The notes under the pieces were generated by a model. It was not told the origin of the DNA, searched no databases, and was given only the letters and a program-made list of their open reading frames with translations. From the NCBI GenBank assembly GCA_964581385.1, contig CAZOOK010000079.1, forward strand, positions 1 to 9,166: a DNA stretch of 9,166 bases, given 5' to 3'. This document shows positions 5,632 to 9,166 of the stretch, one piece after another. The position numbers and the translations under genes are program-made. This DNA comes from CAZOOK01 sp964581385. Its GTDB lineage: Bacteria > Pseudomonadota > Gammaproteobacteria > Nevskiales > Nevskiaceae. Each line of letters opens with the position of its first letter. Position 1 is the first letter of the stretch.

Positions 5632-5745
5632 CATAACTGCTTCGCAACAGGAATCTAAATTATAAGGGCACTACTGTCTCCAAACCCGCATTCCAATTTT
5701 CCGCCTGCAATGCAATCATACCCGCACGTATCGTAAGAGCCACGC

Positions 5746-6321
5746 GTGAAGAAGAGCTTCTTGATTCCTGCCTTATTTATTTTGGCCGTCGCTGCCGGCG
5801 TCGGCAGCGCGGTCCTGCGCATTCTCACGTTGTCGGACAAATCCTTTGTAAGGATTGGGCCGTGGCGCACCTCGGCAGCCACCGGCAGTGATAATGCAGG
5901 GTCGGAGCTGCGCGCGACGATCGCCGTGACTGGCCTCCTGGCGCTGACGCGCGACGAGGTGGCCTATTTTGTCGCGGTCGAAGATTCGTCTGGCGCACTG
6001 TTGTCTGGTGACTGCAGCTACCGCGTCGAAGGTCATAATCTCGACTCGCGATGGTGGAGCCTGACTGCATATGGACTCGATCGCTTTCTGATTCCCAACG
6101 CTGACCACCGATACACGGTCCGCAGCAGCGCAGCAACACTTGATGTGCAGGGAAGGTTCACGATCCGGCTGGCGGCCTCGCAGCAGCCGGGCGACTGGAT
6201 TTTTATTTCGCCGGGCCACCACTTCTTGCTGAATTTGCGCGCCTACAACCCGTCTCCGGCACTGAATGCCGATCCGGCTTCTGCCGGATTGCCGACGATC
6301 ACCCGTGAAAGTTGCTCATGA
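5746..6321 (+). CDS. Membrane-anchored DUF1214-type protein
   Basis: The 191-residue protein has an N-terminal membrane segment (about 5-28) and a periplasmic domain with the pattern of DUF1214. Visible elements are GPWRTSAATG, LLALTRDEVAYFVAVEDSSG, the cysteine-containing GDCSYRVEG, the very typical RWWSLTAYGLDRFLIPN (102-118), and the final GDWIFISPG...LLNLRAYNPSP. Family function is unknown. In many proteins DUF1214 is the C-terminal half of one longer polypeptide with DUF1254; here it stands alone. The GTG start is preceded by AAGAG at 6 nt, a modest ribosome binding site, and gives a clean Lys-Lys signal-anchor start. Its last codons overlap the next gene as ATGA, so the pair is almost surely co-translated and their products likely act together in the envelope. 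Confidence 0.82.
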   Translation: MKKSFLIPALFILAVAAGVGSAVLRILTLSDKSFVRIGPWRTSAATGSDNAGSELRATIAVTGLLALTRDEVAYFVAVEDSSGALLSGDCSYRVEGHNLDSRWWSLTAYGLDRFLIPNADHRYTVRSSAATLDVQGRFTIRLAASQQPGDWIFISPGHHFLLNLRAYNPSPALNADPASAGLPTITRESCS

Positions 6322-6863
6322 AGTCGAGAACTAAAAAACTGCTTCTCGGCACAGTGCTGTTCATTGGAGTGGCGGCAACTGCACACGAAATCACGATTCT
6401 ACTGACGCCGCGCGTACTGATGTGGACAGCGATGCATAGACTTGAGCACATCGCACACGGCGATAATCGCATCTCGCACCGTCCACGCGTCGATGAGCGA
6501 AGCCGTGAGATCGTGATGCCGAGCACCGATTTTCTGTTCTCGGATTGCGTCTACGATCTGAGCGAAGGTCCATTGCGCGTCAGTGCCGAAATTCCACAGG
6601 GAACCTACTGGTCGCTGTCCGCGTATTCGGAGCGCACAGACAATTTCTATATCGTCAACGATCGAACCGCGGGCGGCACAGAAATCGCGCTGGTCCTTGC
6701 GGCAAAGGGACAAACGCTGCCCCCTTCAGTCGCTGGACTGCCGGTGGTGCGTTCACCAAGTCGGCGCGGCGTATTGCTGTTCCGCACCCTCATCAACGAC
6801 GAATTGAACATTGCCGAAATCGATCGCGAGCGGCGCAGAGCACAGTGCTACCCAATGAAATAG
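6318..6863 (+). CDS. Membrane-anchored DUF1254-type protein
   Basis: The 181-residue product starts with a basic tail (MKSRTKKLL) and a hydrophobic anchor (about 8-30). It continues with a DUF1254-like domain: REIVMPSTDFLFSDCVYDLSEGPLRV (63-88), IPQGTYWSLSAYSERTDNFYIVN, and VVRSPSRRGVLLFRTLIND near the end. The family role is not known; members often sit beside DUF1214 proteins. The ATG at 6318 overlaps the previous stop by 4 bp and is preferred to an in-frame TTG at 6312, which has no ribosome binding site. The gene ends 147 bp before the end of the convergent SDR gene. No clear terminator was seen in that gap, only a short direct repeat ACTTCTCA (6870-6877 and 6904-6911). Confidence 0.8.
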   Translation: MKSRTKKLLLGTVLFIGVAATAHEITILLTPRVLMWTAMHRLEHIAHGDNRISHRPRVDERSREIVMPSTDFLFSDCVYDLSEGPLRVSAEIPQGTYWSLSAYSERTDNFYIVNDRTAGGTEIALVLAAKGQTLPPSVAGLPVVRSPSRRGVLLFRTLINDELNIAEIDRERRRAQCYPMK

Positions 6864-7010
6864 GACACCACTTCTCAGTCAGCGTGTGACGACGAAGGAA
6901 CATACTTCTCAATGCTTGGGTACCAGATTTAAAAGCCAATAACGTGGTCTGCTTGGACCGAGACGCATTCAATTGTGCAAATCCATCGAAATCTCGAACC
7001 CCATCCCTAG

Positions 7011-7844
7011 CTAGCAGGCTGCATTTCCACGCGCAACGGGCTTAAGTCGAGTCACGAGCGTGGCAGTCTTTATCGGTGCGAGGCGCTGGCAGGAATCAAT
7101 CACCAGTGCATCGAGACCGACGAGGATTCGCGGCTTGAGATGTCTAATACCTCGAACGACGATGTCGGCGGCAGATGCCGCAGTTGTTATGGCCGTCCTG
7201 TCGAAACGGGTAATGAAGGGAGCGTTGCTTTCAGTACGTGCGCCATCCGGTTCATAGATACGCGCGCCGCGGGCGATGTTCGTTTTGATGCCGCCTGGAT
7301 GCACACATAGTGCGTGCACCCCGGTGTCAAGAAGCTCAAGCCTTAGCGACTCGGTATATCCACGAACGGCATGCTTAGAGGCGGCATAGGCGCTCTGTGC
7401 AGCCATGCCGATCAAGCCGTAGAGACTCGACACGTTGACGAGTACGCCCTCCTTGCGTTCAAGCATGCCCGGCAGGAAGGCCGTGGTACCGTAAACCACG
7501 CCCCAGAAGTTAATGCCCATCAACCATTCGAAGTCGTCGAAATTCGTAAACGCCGCCCGTTGGGAGAGAGAGACACCGGCATTGTTAATTACGACATCGA
7601 CTTGCCCGTAGTGCCCTTGAACGCGCGCGGCGAAGTCATTAACGGCGCCTCGGTCCGACACGTCAAACGGAACGCTCAGTGGCGGGACCGGTAATTCCGC
7701 GGCAGTTTCCGCGAGTGCCCTGGCGTCGATGTCCGCCAACGCGAGTCGGCATTTCTGCTCGGCCAAGCGCTTGGCGAGCGCGCGGCCGATCCCTGATCCG
7801 GCACCAGTTATGACGACTATTTTATTCGCAAGATCGTATTTCAC
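7011..7844 (-). CDS. Short-chain dehydrogenase/reductase (classical SDR), NAD(P)-dependent
   Basis: This 277-residue enzyme belongs to the classical SDR family, which oxidises or reduces alcohol/ketone groups using NAD(P)H. Every hallmark is present: the cofactor loop TGAGSGIG (13-20), Asp38 at the end of the second strand (suggesting NAD preference), and NNAG (87-90). Asn112, Ser140 and the catalytic YAASK (Tyr153, Lys157) follow, with the usual Ser-Tyr spacing of 13, then the HPGGIKTNI segment (182-190) after the active site. The C-terminal extension past about 235 is basic and hydrophobic, as in SDRs linked to lipid or steroid-like substrates, but the substrate cannot be read from sequence. 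The start is a GTG with AGGA 6 nt upstream. It follows the porin stop by 14 bp, so the two are probably one transcription unit. Confidence 0.93.
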   Translation of the reverse strand: MKYDLANKIVVITGAGSGIGRALAKRLAEQKCRLALADIDARALAETAAELPVPPLSVPFDVSDRGAVNDFAARVQGHYGQVDVVINNAGVSLSQRAAFTNFDDFEWLMGINFWGVVYGTTAFLPGMLERKEGVLVNVSSLYGLIGMAAQSAYAASKHAVRGYTESLRLELLDTGVHALCVHPGGIKTNIARGARIYEPDGARTESNAPFITRFDRTAITTAASAADIVVRGIRHLKPRILVGLDALVIDSCQRLAPIKTATLVTRLKPVARGNAAC

Positions 7845-7858
7845 ACATCGTCCTGATA

Positions 7859-9109
7859 TCAGAAATAGAACGTCACACCGCCGGCCAACAAGTTCGAGCT
7901 GGACTTCTTAGCGATCCCGAAAGCGCCCGAATCGTAGGCGGTGTAATCCAATTTGAGTGCTACGTGAGGCGTCAAATCGTACCGGAGTGAAATGTCGTAG
8001 TACCGGTCCTGCGCAACTTGAGATTCAAGCAAGGCGTTGACGTAAACCGCACACAGACCCGGCACCAAACCGACTCCTGGCGCGAGGCAGCCGGCGTTGC
8101 TTGGGAAGGAATTTAGCGCATTGAAACTCGGTGCCTGCTGATTGTGCTCCCAGGTCAGGGCGGTCGTCAGGTTCCCAAATCGGTAGCTGGCGGACACGTA
8201 ATATTGCTCGGACTTTGCAACGAACGAGTTGCTGACAACGCTCTGAACATATTCGCCCCCGAAGACCCAGTTGCCGGGTGTGGCTTCGAAACCCACTTCG
8301 CGGAAGGTGGCAGCACTATGGTTGACCGCCAGCTGGTTTACGGTATTGCTCATACCGAGCGCATTCATCATGCTGAACAGGCTGTCAGTCTGTGAGGTCG
8401 TGATTGTGATGGCCGAGGACAGATAGGCAGCGCGCAACCGCAGGACCGAGGAATAGTTGAGTTCGAATCCCGTACCGTAGCCCTTATTCGCGGTGTAATT
8501 CAGGTCGGCACCAGGATACGGGCCGCTCGCCGCTTCTGAATAGCTCGTACTGAACCCACCGTAGCCCGCTATCGGCTTAAGCGTCCACTGATGGCCGAGC
8601 AAGATTGTCTTTGAAAGGTAGATGCCGTCGAAGGAGTCCGGCGTCTCAAAATAGACAGCGGCGGGCGGACGTACCCACACGTAAGACTCACCAACTTCGC
8701 GGTTCGCCGAATACATGTACCAGGGGACTTTCTGCCGTCCAACCCTGATCTCCGGCCAGTTGTCGTCGAAGTCGAACGTCACGAATGCCATCGAAAACCT
8801 GGGGTCGCTCTGAACGGGACTTCCAGGCGTATCGAGCAATTGAGCCGTCAACGACACGTGATCGCTTAGCTTAGTATCCATCTGCAATGCGAACAGGGAT
8901 TCTGGGCCGCAACTGGGATCAGCCTCATAGCGCAGGTTGGTAACCGTGCGCAGGCCATTTTGACTCTGGCCGGTGTGCGTGTTGCTGAACGTCGTGCCGC
9001 AGATCGCCTGTCCGAAGCCGTGAAACTCCACATCGGCCCGCGCTTGCAGGCTGGCTAGCGTCAATAGCAATAGTGCGCCGAAACAGGCCCGATTGCGGGG
9101 ACGGCTCAT
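7859..9109 (-). CDS. Outer-membrane porin-like beta-barrel protein
   Basis: The 416-residue precursor has a signal peptide (RPRNRACFGALLLLTLASLQ, cut after ARA near residue 25). Its mature protein is rich in alternating polar/aromatic strands, such as LRLRAAYLSS, YYVSASYRFGNLTTALTWEH, and YYDISLRYDLTPHVALKLDYTA. It ends GGVTFYF, with the terminal Phe needed for insertion by the Bam complex. RVGRQKVPWYMYSANREVGESY resembles the strand-and-loop region seen in general porin-like proteins near degradation genes. A role in uptake of a substrate for the neighbouring SDR is an inference. The ATG at 9109 is chosen over an upstream TTG at 9118 because it gives a standard signal peptide; neither has a clear ribosome binding site. 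Mature cysteines include two pairs (one near the N-terminus, one in a late loop). Confidence 0.83.
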   Translation of the reverse strand: MSRPRNRACFGALLLLTLASLQARADVEFHGFGQAICGTTFSNTHTGQSQNGLRTVTNLRYEADPSCGPESLFALQMDTKLSDHVSLTAQLLDTPGSPVQSDPRFSMAFVTFDFDDNWPEIRVGRQKVPWYMYSANREVGESYVWVRPPAAVYFETPDSFDGIYLSKTILLGHQWTLKPIAGYGGFSTSYSEAASGPYPGADLNYTANKGYGTGFELNYSSVLRLRAAYLSSAITITTSQTDSLFSMMNALGMSNTVNQLAVNHSAATFREVGFEATPGNWVFGGEYVQSVVSNSFVAKSEQYYVSASYRFGNLTTALTWEHNQQAPSFNALNSFPSNAGCLAPGVGLVPGLCAVYVNALLESQVAQDRYYDISLRYDLTPHVALKLDYTAYDSGAFGIAKKSSSNLLAGGVTFYF

Positions 9110-9114
9110 GATTG

Positions 9115-9128
9115 TCAATGATCATTGA
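9115..9128. promoter_or_regulatory. 14-bp palindrome immediately upstream of the porin start
   Basis: TCAATGATCATTGA is a perfect dyad ending 6 bp before the porin ATG, with a shorter GTGATCAC palindrome in the 9141-9150 region. The position would put a bound protein across the ribosome binding site or early transcript region, as for a repressor. Only 57 bp upstream of the gene are visible, and no promoter elements could be assigned with confidence. Confidence 0.4.
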
Positions 9129-9166
9129 AAACGGACCAAGTGTGATCACGCAAAACTGACCAGGGC

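Larger units (their letters stand above)
5419..5745. other. AT-rich divergent intergenic control region
   Basis: These 327 bp lie between the minus-strand tra operon and the plus-strand DUF1214 gene and are clearly richer in A+T than their surroundings. No convincing gene is seen. Besides the separately listed promoter, terminator and palindromes, there is a small imperfect hairpin at 5531-5551 (AACGA-C-TTA, loop TGAG, TAATCGTT). A possible plus-strand -10 TATAAG lies at 5661-5666, with no good -35 before it. Confidence 0.6.

Noticed and set aside
5655..5670. Plus-strand promoter for the DUF1214 gene with -10 TATAAG at 5661-5666
   Set aside because: The base string 17 nt upstream matches the -35 consensus poorly, so it is mentioned only in the intergenic entry and not called.
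5655..5882. 75-codon minus-strand frame across the intergenic region and the start of the DUF1214 gene
   Set aside because: It has no ribosome binding site or recognisable feature, and half is antisense to the DUF1214 gene.
6864..7010. Terminator between the convergent DUF1254 and SDR genes
   Set aside because: Only a weak GGTC/GACC pairing near 6946 without a T run was found, too little to call.
8925..9149. 74-codon minus-strand frame starting before the porin
   Set aside because: It overlaps the porin signal peptide in a different frame and has no features; the porin frame gives a clear barrel protein.

Overview
The window is GC-rich, Gram-negative-type DNA: it has lipoprotein signals, an outer-membrane beta-barrel and a conjugation channel that spans two membranes. 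The codon style and the mix of cargo genes suggest a proteobacterium, perhaps a Burkholderiales-like betaproteobacterium, but that is only an inference. The left 5.4 kb is part of a conjugative element (plasmid or ICE). The right 3.4 kb holds four unrelated accessory or chromosomal genes.

Positions 1-5404, all on the minus strand, carry an F-type (MPF-F) type IV secretion operon. In transcription order it reads: an unrecognised secreted four-cysteine protein, dsbC (disulfide isomerase, here a lipoprotein), a traA-like pilin, traL, traE, traK, traB and the 5' part of traV, which runs off the left edge. The traL-E-K-B-V order is that of F and SXT-type systems. TraV, TraK and TraB would form the envelope-spanning core (VirB7/9/10 equivalents), TraE is the VirB8-like scaffold, TraL is a small inner-membrane pilus-assembly protein, and TraA would be the pilin. 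Genes are tightly packed (ATGA overlaps or gaps of 11-40 bp) except for 134 bp between traA and traL. That gap holds a 16-bp-stem hairpin and a strong unused-looking ribosome binding site with an ATG.

Positions 5405-5745 form an AT-rich control region between the operon and a divergent plus-strand gene pair. It contains a candidate minus-strand promoter, a symmetrical A-tract/T-tract terminator, a perfect 24-bp palindrome and four copies of GGATCA, consistent with a regulated divergent promoter.

Positions 5746-6863 (plus strand) encode two small membrane-anchored proteins with a DUF1214-like and a DUF1254-like domain, overlapping by ATGA. Positions 7011-9109 (minus strand) hold an outer-membrane porin-like protein followed 14 bp later by a classical short-chain dehydrogenase/reductase, probably one transcript. 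No tRNA, rRNA, insertion sequence, CRISPR array or attachment site could be seen. The most interesting items are the operator-like cluster at 5485-5631, the post-pilin hairpin with its embedded translation start, and the unknown cysteine-rich protein coupled to a lipoprotein DsbC.
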